From Streptomyces violaceusniger Tu 4113 (GTDB taxonomy: Bacteria; Actinomycetota; Actinomycetes; Streptomycetales; Streptomycetaceae): 64,000 nt of DNA. The notes beneath the pieces are model-generated. The model searched no databases. It was given only the letters and a program-made list of their open reading frames with translations, and was not told the origin of the DNA. A program made the position numbers and the translations under genes. Below are positions 34,352-43,034 of the stretch, piece by piece. The stretch spans positions 3,534,001-3,598,000 of the forward strand of contig NC_015957.1 of NCBI RefSeq assembly GCF_000147815.2, given 5' to 3'. Every line of letters starts with the position of its first letter. Within the stretch, counting starts at the first letter, position 1.

Positions 34352-35239
34352 ATGAACAGCTCACGCATCGCCCTTGTCACGGGCGCCAACCAAGGACTCG
34401 GCCGCGCTCTCGTCGAAGGGCTTGCGGCCCGTATGCAACCGGACGACCTGGTCCTGCTCACCGGACGCAATGACCAGCGGGTGACGGACGCCGCCCGCGA
34501 GGTCAGCCGGCTGCCCGGCACGAGGGCCCGCGTCGAGGGCCGGGTACTGGACGTCACCGACTCCGAGGCCGTCGCCCGTCTCGCCGATGACCTGCGCGCC
34601 CGGTACGGAGGGGTCGACATCGTCCTCTCCAACGCGGTTGCCCGGCTGCTGCCCGAGGAGTCGCAGGTCGAGCGGGCCGACGAGTTCATCGACGTATCGA
34701 ACACCGCCACGCACTCGATCCTGCGCGCCTTCGGCCCCGTCCTGCGCCCGGGCGGCCGGCTGCTCGTCGTGGCCAGCAGCCTGGGCACCCTCGGCCACCT
34801 CGATGCGCGCCTGCACCATCTCTTCGACGGCGCGACCCTGGACCAGGTCGAGTACGCCGTGGAGTCGTGGCGCAGCGCCATCCATCACCGGACCGCGCGG
34901 GAGGCGGGCTGGCCGGTTTGGCTGAACGTGCCCTCGAAGGTGGCCCAGGTCGCCGCCGTCCGCGCGCTCGCCGCCGAACGCCGCGAACATGACGTCGCCA
35001 CCGACACGCTGATCGCGGCCGTGTGCCCCGGCATGGTCGACACCGCCACCTCGCGCCCCTGGTTCAGCGACTACAGCCAGGCACAGTCGCCGGCCCAGGC
35101 CGCCGAAGCCGTACTCGACCTGGTCTTCTCCGACCACGTCGATCCCGCCCTCTACGGCGAACTCGTCCGGTCCGGCAAAGCCCTGGACTGGCACGACGGC
35201 ACGCCTCCGGTGGAGCAGGACCGCCTGGTCACGCCCTGA
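34352..35239 (+). CDS. Atypical short-chain dehydrogenase/reductase (carbonyl-reductase-like)
   Basis: A 295-residue SDR with TGANQGLG at 10-17 for NAD(P) binding and VASSLGTLG holding the catalytic Ser. The expected YxxxK reads NVPSK (N192, K196): the catalytic Tyr is replaced by Asn, and the NNAG motif is SNAV. Activity may be lost or changed. Its start follows the LysR-divergent promoter (TTGGAC at 34315-34320). A canonical SDR gene follows 49 bp downstream. Confidence 0.85.
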   Translation: MNSSRIALVTGANQGLGRALVEGLAARMQPDDLVLLTGRNDQRVTDAAREVSRLPGTRARVEGRVLDVTDSEAVARLADDLRARYGGVDIVLSNAVARLLPEESQVERADEFIDVSNTATHSILRAFGPVLRPGGRLLVVASSLGTLGHLDARLHHLFDGATLDQVEYAVESWRSAIHHRTAREAGWPVWLNVPSKVAQVAAVRALAAERREHDVATDTLIAAVCPGMVDTATSRPWFSDYSQAQSPAQAAEAVLDLVFSDHVDPALYGELVRSGKALDWHDGTPPVEQDRLVTP

Positions 35240-35288
35240 ACACGCGGCGCCGACGCACTCATCCCCGTACCCGGCAAGGAGTTCACGC

Positions 35289-36269
35289 ATGAGCAACACC
35301 ACCACGATCACCACCCCCTTCGGTTTCTCCAGCACGGCCGCCGAGGTGGCGGAAGGGATCGATCTCACCGGCCGCCAGGCGGTGGTCACCGGCGCCTCGT
35401 CCGGTCTCGGGGCCGAGACGGCCCGCGCCCTGGCCGGGACCGGCGCGAGTATCACCCTCGCCGTCCGTGACATGGCGGCGGGCGAGCACATCGCCAAGGA
35501 CATCACCGCATCGACCGGCAACCAGGAGGTGCGGGTCGCACAGCTCGACCTCGCCGATCCGGGGTCCGTCGCCGCCTTCGCCGCCGCCTGGCAGGGCCCG
35601 CTGCACGTACTGGTGAACAACGCCGGCGTGATGGCCTGCCCCGAGCAGTACACCGATCAGGGCTGGGAGTGGCAGTTCGCCACCAACCACCTGGGCCACT
35701 TCGCCCTTGCCACCGGCCTGCACGACGCGCTGGCCGCCGACGGCAACGCCCGTGTCATCGTGGTGAGTTCCACCGGCCACCAGCAATCCCCCGTCGTGTG
35801 GGACGACGTCAATTTCGCCTTCCGTCCCTACGACCCGTGGCTGGCCTACGGCCAGTCCAAGACCGCGAACGTCCTCTTCGCGGTCGAGGCGACCCGCCGC
35901 TGGGCCGACGACAACATCACCGCCAACGCCCTGATGCCCGGCGCCATTTACACCAATCTGCAGCGCCACACCGGGGGCCGGGGCAGTGGCAGGGTGCCCG
36001 CCGAGCTGATCAAGAGCGTCGAGCAGGGCGCCGCGACCTCGGTCCTCCTCGCGACCTCGCCGCTCCTCGAAGGCGTCGGCGGCCGGTATTTCGTCGACTG
36101 CAACGAGACCGAGGTCGTCGACCGGCGCTCCGGCACGCTGCACGGAGTCGCCCGGTACGCCGTCGACCCGGACAACGCCCGGCGTCTGTGGGACCTGTCG
36201 CAGGGCCTGCTCGCCCGGACAGGGTCCCTCTGGACGAGTTGCACCTGCCGCTCCAGTACGGCCGAGTGA
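35289..36269 (+). CDS. Short-chain dehydrogenase/reductase
   Basis: A 326-residue SDR resembling the retinol dehydrogenase/WWOX-like branch. TGASSGLG at 34-41, NNAG at 110-113, catalytic S160/S161, Y187 and K191 (AYGQSKTANVL) are intact. The last ~15 residues (TGSLWTSCTCRSSTAE) look out-of-family and are read from the start of a truncated TetR sequence, so the original C-terminus was probably altered by a deletion. GGCAAGGAG precedes ATG 35289. Confidence 0.9.
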   Translation: MSNTTTITTPFGFSSTAAEVAEGIDLTGRQAVVTGASSGLGAETARALAGTGASITLAVRDMAAGEHIAKDITASTGNQEVRVAQLDLADPGSVAAFAAAWQGPLHVLVNNAGVMACPEQYTDQGWEWQFATNHLGHFALATGLHDALAADGNARVIVVSSTGHQQSPVVWDDVNFAFRPYDPWLAYGQSKTANVLFAVEATRRWADDNITANALMPGAIYTNLQRHTGGRGSGRVPAELIKSVEQGAATSVLLATSPLLEGVGGRYFVDCNETEVVDRRSGTLHGVARYAVDPDNARRLWDLSQGLLARTGSLWTSCTCRSSTAE

Positions 36270-36685
36270 ATGCCGAGTACGCCTCCCTGATCGAGGCCGT
36301 CGAAGCGGCGCTGGACGCCGCGGTGGAAGGCACTGACCGGCTGGTGGTCGCCGGCGACGCGTACATCGCCTGGGCGCTGGAGCACCCCGGCGCCTACCAA
36401 CTCCTCTTCGAGAGCGGCGACGAACTCCCGGCCACCAGAGCCGAGCACGGCCCGCGCCTGCAGCGGCGGATCGTGGACCTGGCCCGCCGGGTCGATCCGG
36501 ACGCCCCGTTCGCCGCCGCCCTCCTGCTCCGGTCGGCCTGGCACGGCGTGGTCTCCCTGCGCCTGCACAAGGACGAGTGGGACTGGGGCATGACGGCGCA
36601 GGAGGCCACCTCCGACTGGTGGGCACTCACCGCCCGCCCCGCTGGACCGGCATCCACGTCCGATTCCAGGAACAGAAGTCAGTGA
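36266..36685 (+). pseudogene. TetR-family regulator lacking its HTH (WHG-type C-terminal domain only)
   Basis: YASLIEAVEAALDAAVEGTD, AYIAWALEHPGAYQLLFESG and LLLRSAWHGVVSLRLHK are the ligand-binding domain of WHG-type TetR proteins. The N-terminal DNA-binding domain is missing and the homology starts at the SDR stop codon. A GTG at 36266 overlapping that stop could still allow translation. Confidence 0.75.
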
Positions 36686-36686
36686 C

Positions 36687-36893
36687 ATGGAACATCTGGA
36701 GACCTCTGCCGGGACGTCAGGCCCGGACTGCCACATCAGCCGGGTCGAGCATGCCCTCGGCGTCATCCGGGGACGGTGGAAACTGCTGATCATCCACCAC
36801 ATCGGGGGTCGCTACCCGCTCAAGGACGCCGCCCAGGCCCACCGCGACATCGAGTCCCGGACGACCAGCGGCAAGCTCCTGGTGTACCCGTAA
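36687..36893 (+). pseudogene. Truncated HxlR-family regulator
   Basis: CHISRVEHALGVIRGRWKLL followed by IIHHI matches the start of the HxlR winged helix (CPVxxxLxxIGGKWxLLI). Similarity ends after ~40 of the usual ~100 residues, and the rest to the stop at 36893 is unrelated. Confidence 0.6.
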
Positions 36894-37035
36894 CACATAC
36901 TGTCCGATCCCCGTGTGAGGCCGGACATCAATACGTCGCCCCTGTCGATGACTTCGGTCCGGCTCAGTGCCCTGAGGTGGAGCATCAGCCGCGACGGGGC
37001 CGGGCCGGTCTGCCCAGGGGCGGCAGACGGGTCGC

Positions 37036-37710
37036 CTAGCATGTGGCCAGGCTCGACACCGCCGGCGTGAGCGCAGCGGGTACGGAACGAAGAGCGCCGT
37101 GCCATACACGGGCCATCTTCTCGTGACCCGCCTGGTTGGGGTGAATGCCGTCGGCGAGGTCGGCGGTGGTCAACGCGTCGTACATGTTCACGAGATGCAC
37201 CCGCTGCCCCTTTGCGGCGACCACCTCGGGAAGGGCCGCGTTGTAGGTCTTGACCCGCCGCTCCCGTGTGGGATCGGACTGCGGCGGAACCGTGGCGACG
37301 AACAGCTCACAGGCCGGCCTGGCCTCCTGGATGTGGTCGATCAGCCGGGCCAGGCACGTCGGGGCCTGCACGGCGTCGTGGTTCTGGTTCATGTCGTTCG
37401 TGCCGATCAGCAGCAACACGGTGTGGGGGACACTGTGCCGCAGCCATGCCCGTATGTGTGCGTCCAAATGGTCGATGCGCCAGCCGGAGTGTCCTTCGTG
37501 GTGGCGGGTGCCCAGTTCAACCGGGCCGTTGGCGAGGGAGCCGACGAAGTCGACGGCATGGCCGTCCGCGGCCAGCCGCTGCCATAGTGCGACGCGGTAG
37601 CCACCAGGGTAGGCGTTGTGCCCATCGGTGATGGAATCACCCAGGGGCATGATGCGCACGCTTCCTGCGGACGTGCTGGAGTGGCCATGAGGGTTGAGTG
37701 GCGCTGCCAC
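37036..37710 (-). CDS. SGNH/GDSL hydrolase without signal peptide
   Basis: A 224-residue SGNH hydrolase: block I GDSITDG, block III GTNDMNQN, block V DGIHPNQAGH with the catalytic Asp and His. GTG 37710 follows AAGGAG. Unlike its close paralogue at 39.2 kb it has no secretion signal. It lies downstream of a Tat-secreted glycosidase on the same strand. It would deacylate a carbohydrate or lipid ester. Confidence 0.87.
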   Translation of the reverse strand: MAAPLNPHGHSSTSAGSVRIMPLGDSITDGHNAYPGGYRVALWQRLAADGHAVDFVGSLANGPVELGTRHHEGHSGWRIDHLDAHIRAWLRHSVPHTVLLLIGTNDMNQNHDAVQAPTCLARLIDHIQEARPACELFVATVPPQSDPTRERRVKTYNAALPEVVAAKGQRVHLVNMYDALTTADLADGIHPNQAGHEKMARVWHGALRSVPAALTPAVSSLATC

Positions 37711-37788
37711 GAAGGGCTCCTTGGGGACGCGGGCGGTTGAAGGCCGTAGGGGGAGGGCGTCAGGTCTCCTCCGCCTACGGCAGCTCGG

Positions 37789-39123
37789 TCAGACCTTTGG
37801 CGGGATCGGCACGGTGGGGCTGATGCCGGTCGACCCGTTGATCATCTTGGTGACGGCGCCCGCCAGGCGCAGATAGAAGTCGGAGGAGACGCTCGTCCCG
37901 TCGGCGTCCAGGGTGAGGAAGTACTGGTTGGCGGGGATCATCGACTTGTCCGCCGCGGCCGGTGCGATGGCAGTGGCCTCGTCGTACTCGTCGAACATCG
38001 CGATGAAGGCGGACTTGGTGCCGCACCGGGCGGCGGCCACGGCCTGCTGCCACATGAAGTCACCGGCCCTGCGCGGGATCTCGTTGCGCGGCGCTCCTTC
38101 CTTCCAGTTGGACCAGGCGAATCCGGGATAGATCACGGGCTGGTAGTCCTGCCCGTTCGCCCTCAGCTTGGCCATGTCATCGTCGAACAGCTTCTGGTCC
38201 ACGGTGGCGTTGCCGACGTTCCAGGGAGAGACCATGTTCAGGGCGGCATAGACGGGACCGAAGCCGGGCTTGGCATTGGCATCGGTGCGCCAGCCTCTGG
38301 GGACGCCCCCGATGACGTAGGCGCCCTTGCTTTTGAACCAATTGACCAGTTCAAGGGAGCTGGCGACGTTGCCGGGCCGGTTGGTGAAGCCGAGGCCCCA
38401 CAGGTGGACGACGGGCTTTCCGCCCTCGCGCGTGTAGGCCGGGGAATCGGGCAGGTGCAGCGTGCCGTTGATGGTGTTGGTCCAGTCGCTCTGGATCGTG
38501 GCCACCAGATTGGTGTCGTTCAGGCCGCTGATGTCGTACTCGATATAGAAGCCGCGCCCGTACTTCTGGGCCGCGTCACGTGCCTTGCTCTGGATGTCAT
38601 TGCGTTGTCTGAGGCGCGGCTGGCCGACCGCGGCGATGTCACTGCCGAAACGCTGGAGGGCCGCGCCGTCTATCCCGTACTGCTGCATCCAGTGGAAGTG
38701 CTGGTCGATGACCGCGGTGGAGTAGGAGCTGAACAATGTGGCGGGCTTGCCGTTGCCCAACCGCGCGTACCCCGTCTGGAAGAGGGACCCAACGGGATAG
38801 GCCGATATATCCGGGTAGAGCTCGAACGTCTGGTTGCCGGGGGACGGTGTGGTGCCCTTGGACCAGTGCGTCCAGGTGTTGATCGGAGAGCCGTCGCCAG
38901 CGGCGGCGAACCACCCCTGGTATCCCACGTACACCTTCCCCTTGACCGCATCGGCCGCATATGTCCGCACGTGCTTGGGTGCGGGACGCGCGCCCGAGGA
39001 ACTTCCGGTCTGCGCATCGGCGGGCGTGAGGCTGCCGATTCCGGTCCAGGCTGCTGCCCCTGCCGCGCCGAGAGCGCCGGTACCGCGCAGGAAACTCCGC
39101 CGGTTGTGGGAGTGTTCAGCCAT
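37789..39123 (-). CDS. Tat-secreted glycoside hydrolase, GH71/99-like
   Basis: A 444-residue protein with a Tat signal (NRRSFLRGTGALGAAGAAAW). VYVGYQGWFAAAGDG near the start of the mature part, HFHWMQQYGIDGAALQRFGS and the C-terminal AMFDEYDEATA are typical of the GH71/GH99-like barrel, where a loop Glu is catalytic. The family includes alpha-1,3-glucanases and endo-mannosidases; substrate cannot be settled. It is flanked by two SGNH hydrolases on the same strand, suggesting joint action on an acylated glycan. Confidence 0.78.
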   Translation of the reverse strand: MAEHSHNRRSFLRGTGALGAAGAAAWTGIGSLTPADAQTGSSSGARPAPKHVRTYAADAVKGKVYVGYQGWFAAAGDGSPINTWTHWSKGTTPSPGNQTFELYPDISAYPVGSLFQTGYARLGNGKPATLFSSYSTAVIDQHFHWMQQYGIDGAALQRFGSDIAAVGQPRLRQRNDIQSKARDAAQKYGRGFYIEYDISGLNDTNLVATIQSDWTNTINGTLHLPDSPAYTREGGKPVVHLWGLGFTNRPGNVASSLELVNWFKSKGAYVIGGVPRGWRTDANAKPGFGPVYAALNMVSPWNVGNATVDQKLFDDDMAKLRANGQDYQPVIYPGFAWSNWKEGAPRNEIPRRAGDFMWQQAVAAARCGTKSAFIAMFDEYDEATAIAPAAADKSMIPANQYFLTLDADGTSVSSDFYLRLAGAVTKMINGSTGISPTVPIPPKV

Positions 39124-39212
39124 TTCAGCTCCTTGCTTGGCGCTGTGTGTGAGACGAATCGATAGGGCCGGGCGGCCGCTCCCGCACCCGGCCGCAGCGC
39201 GGCACCGTTGAC

Positions 39213-39986
39213 TCAGGCCGCACGGGATCGCAGGCGCCGGTGGTCATCGCGAGCGCTGGAGCTCTGGAGAAGCGGCACGAGCGAGCCGGGAACCGCGCGC
39301 AGCGCCTCGTACCAGACGGCGGCCATCTTCCCGTAGCCGGCCCGGGTCGGGTGAATGCCGTCGGCGAGATCCGCGGTGGTCATCGCGTCGTAGATCTTCA
39401 CCAGATGCGAGTGCGGCCCTTTCGAGGCCACGATCTGGGGAATCGCCGCGTTGTATGCCCTGACCCTGCTCTCGAGGGTGGCGTTGGACTGGGGCGGAAT
39501 GGTCGCGACGAACAGCTCGCACCTCGGCTTGGCAGCCCGGATGTGGTCGATCAGCCGCGACAGGCGTGCGGGCGCTTTGGCGATGTCATAGTTCTGGTTG
39601 AGGTCGTTGGTGCCGATGAGCAACAGGACCGTGCGGGGGTCGCTCTGCTGGAGCCAGGTGTTGATGTTGGCGTCCAGTTGGTCGATGCGCCAGCCGGAGT
39701 GGCCCTCATGGTCGTGATCGCCGAGCTCGGTGGGGCCGTTGGACTTGGAGCCGACGAAGTCCACGGTGTGGGCGCCGGCTGCCAGACGCTGCCAGAGACC
39801 GACGCGGTACCCGCCGGGGTAGGGGGTGAATCCGTCGGTGATGGAATCGCCGAGCGGCATGATGCGCACACCGCCGTTGGACTCTCCTGGGGTGTCCGCC
39901 GACGCTGGGGTCGATCGCAGTACGAGATCGGCGGCCACAAAGGCGCCGCAGAGAAGGGCTGCGCGTCTGGACATGGTGGCATTCAT
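39213..39986 (-). CDS. Secreted SGNH/GDSL hydrolase
   Basis: A 257-residue SGNH hydrolase with a Tat/Sec-like signal (SRRAALLCGAFVAADLVL and ASADTP cleavage region). Blocks GDSITDG, GTNDLNQN and DGIHPTRAG are present. ATG 39986 has GGGAG just upstream. It is ~60-70% identical by eye to the leaderless paralogue at 37.0 kb, so the two arose by duplication around the glycosidase gene. A palindromic element lies ~110 bp upstream. Confidence 0.88.
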   Translation of the reverse strand: MNATMSRRAALLCGAFVAADLVLRSTPASADTPGESNGGVRIMPLGDSITDGFTPYPGGYRVGLWQRLAAGAHTVDFVGSKSNGPTELGDHDHEGHSGWRIDQLDANINTWLQQSDPRTVLLLIGTNDLNQNYDIAKAPARLSRLIDHIRAAKPRCELFVATIPPQSNATLESRVRAYNAAIPQIVASKGPHSHLVKIYDAMTTADLADGIHPTRAGYGKMAAVWYEALRAVPGSLVPLLQSSSARDDHRRLRSRAA

Positions 39987-40091
39987 GGGACTCCCGCGAA
40001 GACGGCTGCGAAGGGGCGTGCGGATGCGCACACTCTCAGGCGCGAAATGGCACCTCGGTCACCGAGCGCCGGGAGTAAGAAAATGCATTGG

Positions 40092-40107
40092 ATTGCGTCA
40101 CGTCAAT
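40092..40107. promoter_or_regulatory. Palindrome-like element upstream of the secreted SGNH gene
   Basis: ATTGCGTCACGTCAAT resembles the perfect palindrome ATTGACTTACGTCAAT found upstream of the beta-helix glycosidase at 44.9 kb. On the minus strand it supplies TTGACG as a possible -35. Confidence 0.45.
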
Positions 40108-40299
40108 ACGGAAGGCGTGCTCTGCCTTGAAGAAGTCACGGCCGGAAAACTTATTTCCTTCCGCGGTGACGTGGGCATCTCGCGCGTGAACTGGTCACGG
40201 GCGCCGATCGGCGCCCGTGACGGCCGTCCTGCGGCACGCGCCCCCTCATGCGCGCGTGGGCAGTAAATACTTTTGCAGTCGTGTCCGGGTGAGTCACCT

Positions 40300-40675
40300 C
40301 GCGGACCTCATCTACGAGGCCGCGCGCGGTGCCTTGCCCGCCAGGAAGGAGAGGGCCTCCAGCCACTCGAAGTGGCTCGCACCGGTGCGCCACCAGGAGT
40401 GCGGGCGCGGTACGGGTGGCGCGCGCTGCGACGCCGGCAACCTTCCCGCCGGAGCTGCGTCGAGCACGCCCACGCCGAGCATCGGCAGTGGCGGCCCCTC
40501 CAGCGGTACACCGGACGACGCGAGGAGTACGGCGAGATCGATCGTGGAGCAGCCCGTTGGAGGATGCTGCACACCGGCCGCACGCTGCTAGTCGTCCTGT
40601 TCGGTGGGCGCGGTCGCCAGCAGCGGCCCGGAGTGGATCAATGGATTCGAGTTGTTGGGCTTGGCTGTCGAGCGG
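40300..40675 (-). pseudogene. Decayed heparinase II/III-like gene fragment
   Basis: Just after the ROK stop, the minus strand reads CAACAACTCGAATCC and ATCCACTCCG, aligning base by base with the STAKLNNWNPWIHSELLLAT region of the intact heparinase at 62.6 kb. Further on, PHSWWRTGASHFEWLEALSF matches PHYWWRAGASLFECLETLTS of that protein. Frames are interrupted and both ends are missing. Confidence 0.8.
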
Positions 40676-40681
40676 GCAGGT

Positions 40682-42859
40682 TCACCTCGCTGTGCCGCTG
40701 TGCGTGCGCAGGCGGGGAGCGAAAGCCATGTGGAACACGCCGGCCGCGGCGCCGACGGCCGCGGCGTTGGCGCTGAGTGTGGAGTAGGTGACCCGCACCG
40801 GGCGGACCCGTCGGGCGATCGGAAAGCGGTTGACCGCGGTGGAGATCTCCGCGAGATACAACTCCGCGACCTCGGGCGGGACCGCGGGCCCGCCGACGAT
40901 CATCAGGTCCGTGTCGTACAGCTCGGTCATCGCAACGGCACCGCGCGCGACGACCCGGGCGACGCCGCGGATCGCGTCGATCGCCCGTGCGTCGCCGTCG
41001 GCCGCCGCCGCGCACACCGCGCCGTAGGCGTGCCGGCCCGGCGCCGCACTCAGACCCGCCTGGGCCGCGCGCGCGACCACCGCGGACATCGGCGCGCACT
41101 CGGGAACCATCAACGGGCCACCCTCGGGAGTCACGTGACCGAGCGCGTAGGCGGCGAGCTCGCCGAACTCGCCGACGTTGCCCGAAGCGCCCCGGAACAC
41201 ATCGCCGTTGAGGAACGCGCCGCTGCCCGCCCCCGCGCCGAGATACAGGTACACGAAGTCGGTGCTGCTCTCGCCCGCGCCGAGCCACTGCTCGCCGATC
41301 GCCGCGGCCGTCGCGTCCTTCTCCAGGAGCACCGGCCGACCCAGCATTTTGCCCAGCTCGGCGCGGAGCGGCACCTCGCCCCACGCTGCCCACAACGGCG
41401 GATTGAGCAGCACGCCCTCCCGCGCGTCCAGCGGGCCGGGCGCCGCGACACCGACCCCGAGCAGATTCTGCCCGAGCTGCCCCGCGGCAGCGAGTGTGTG
41501 CTGGGTCGTGCGCTCCATCCACTCCATGCAGGACTGAGGGTCGCTGCTCTGTGTCACCGCGAGTGTGTGACGCGACCGTACGGTGCCGCACAGATCGACC
41601 AGTACATGGGTAATCAACTCGGGATCCACGTGGATGCCGATCGCACAGCCCGCCTCCGGACGCAGCCGCAGCGGCACCCGTGGCTTGCCGGTGCCGGTCG
41701 AGCGCCGCTCGTCGGCCACGAGGATCCCGGAGGTGAGCAGGTTGCGGGTGATCCGGGAGACCGCTTGCGGAGTCAGACCCGTGCGCTCGGCGATCTCGAT
41801 CCGGCTGAGCGAACCCGCCACCCTGACCGACTCGATGACCAGCTTCTCGTTGAACGACCCCAACGCAGGCTGATCGAAGGCGCGGTGCACCGCGCGCCGC
41901 TGCCCGGTCGCCGCCGCAAGGTCCGGGCGCAGCCACCAAACCGGAGCGCCGCCGGGTGTCCGGGACAGCTCACGCGCCGTGTCCGACAGTGCGTCGAGGG
42001 CCACCCGCGCGGCCTGCGGCTGATGCTCCAGCTCGAGCTGGGCGATCAGGGAGACAGTGGCGGCCCAACCCATCGACGCGGGCGCCACGTGCGTGCGGGT
42101 GTTAGCCGGCAGCCCGGCAGGTCCCGCCGCTCCACCCCAGGTGACGAGGTGGAGACGGTGCCCGGCCCAGCGGGCAAGCCGCCCCGCGGGCAGCGCCGGT
42201 GCCGGGCGGACGGCCGCGCCGGGCGGCGCCGCGCCCTGCTCCATGTCGCCGGGGTGCACGCCCCGCAGCGCGGCGCCCAACGCCGCGTAGCGCATGCGCC
42301 GTTCGTCCGCGGTCGCTGCTCTGGTGCGCGGCTGGCCGCCAGGGACGGCGTCGGCGACGACGAGGAACGCCGCGCCGTCCGCACGAGCCCACGTGGCCAG
42401 TAGCTCGGGCCGCGCGCAGGCCAGTGGTGGCTCAAGAGGCAGGCACGCAGGGGCCGTCGGGCCGTCGGGCCGGATCCGCCAGCGCTGCCACACCCGGCCG
42501 ACCGTAGTGTGCGAGATCCCGAGATGGTCGGCGAGCGCCCTCGCCGACCACGTGCGCTGCGGCGAGGGTGGGCCCGCAAGCGTCGCCGCGACGACGTCCG
42601 CCTCGTCGATGCGCACCGGGCGTCCGCTGCGCGGCCGGTGCTCGAGGCCGGCCAGGCCGTCAGCCGCATACCGCTGCCGCCAGGCGCTCACCGTCGGCCG
42701 CGAGATACCCAGCCGGTGTGCGCTCTGCGACACGGACAGCCCCGCAGCCGCATCCTGCACGATCGCTGCCCGCACCGCCCGCTCCGGTCTGTTCCCGGAC
42801 CACGCATCGAGCTCCGCCAGCTCCCGCTGGGTCAACGAAACCTCACCCGACGTAGACAC
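40682..42859 (-). CDS. ROK-family repressor fused to an IS630-transposase-type DNA-binding region
   Basis: A single 725-residue frame. Residues ~30-130 carry two helix-turn-helix units typical of IS630 transposases (HRLGISRPTVSAWRQRYAAD and ADHLGISHTTVGRVWQRWRI). Residues ~135-320 are of unknown origin. Residues ~335-385 form the ROK/NagC winged HTH (IAERTGLTPQAVSRITRNLL) and ~400-715 the ROK sugar-binding domain (GVGVAAPGPLDAREGVLLNP). The CxCGxxGC zinc motif of classical ROK proteins is absent. It likely represses sugar genes nearby using up to three HTHs. It is followed by a decayed heparinase gene. Confidence 0.85.
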   Translation of the reverse strand: MSTSGEVSLTQRELAELDAWSGNRPERAVRAAIVQDAAAGLSVSQSAHRLGISRPTVSAWRQRYAADGLAGLEHRPRSGRPVRIDEADVVAATLAGPPSPQRTWSARALADHLGISHTTVGRVWQRWRIRPDGPTAPACLPLEPPLACARPELLATWARADGAAFLVVADAVPGGQPRTRAATADERRMRYAALGAALRGVHPGDMEQGAAPPGAAVRPAPALPAGRLARWAGHRLHLVTWGGAAGPAGLPANTRTHVAPASMGWAATVSLIAQLELEHQPQAARVALDALSDTARELSRTPGGAPVWWLRPDLAAATGQRRAVHRAFDQPALGSFNEKLVIESVRVAGSLSRIEIAERTGLTPQAVSRITRNLLTSGILVADERRSTGTGKPRVPLRLRPEAGCAIGIHVDPELITHVLVDLCGTVRSRHTLAVTQSSDPQSCMEWMERTTQHTLAAAGQLGQNLLGVGVAAPGPLDAREGVLLNPPLWAAWGEVPLRAELGKMLGRPVLLEKDATAAAIGEQWLGAGESSTDFVYLYLGAGAGSGAFLNGDVFRGASGNVGEFGELAAYALGHVTPEGGPLMVPECAPMSAVVARAAQAGLSAAPGRHAYGAVCAAAADGDARAIDAIRGVARVVARGAVAMTELYDTDLMIVGGPAVPPEVAELYLAEISTAVNRFPIARRVRPVRVTYSTLSANAAAVGAAAGVFHMAFAPRLRTHSGTAR

Positions 42860-43034
42860 GGCCGCCCCTCACGCCCCCACTCGCACAGCATTTAATGGCC
42901 ACTACTGAGTCCCGTCACGCTGCGGAACTGCGGGCCCTCCGCGCCATGACCAGCCGCTCTCCGGTGGCGGCGGGGGAAGACGTGGACGCGCCCGGCGGTT
43001 CGCCCCGAGGTGGGGGCCGCCAGGCGCGCGCACG

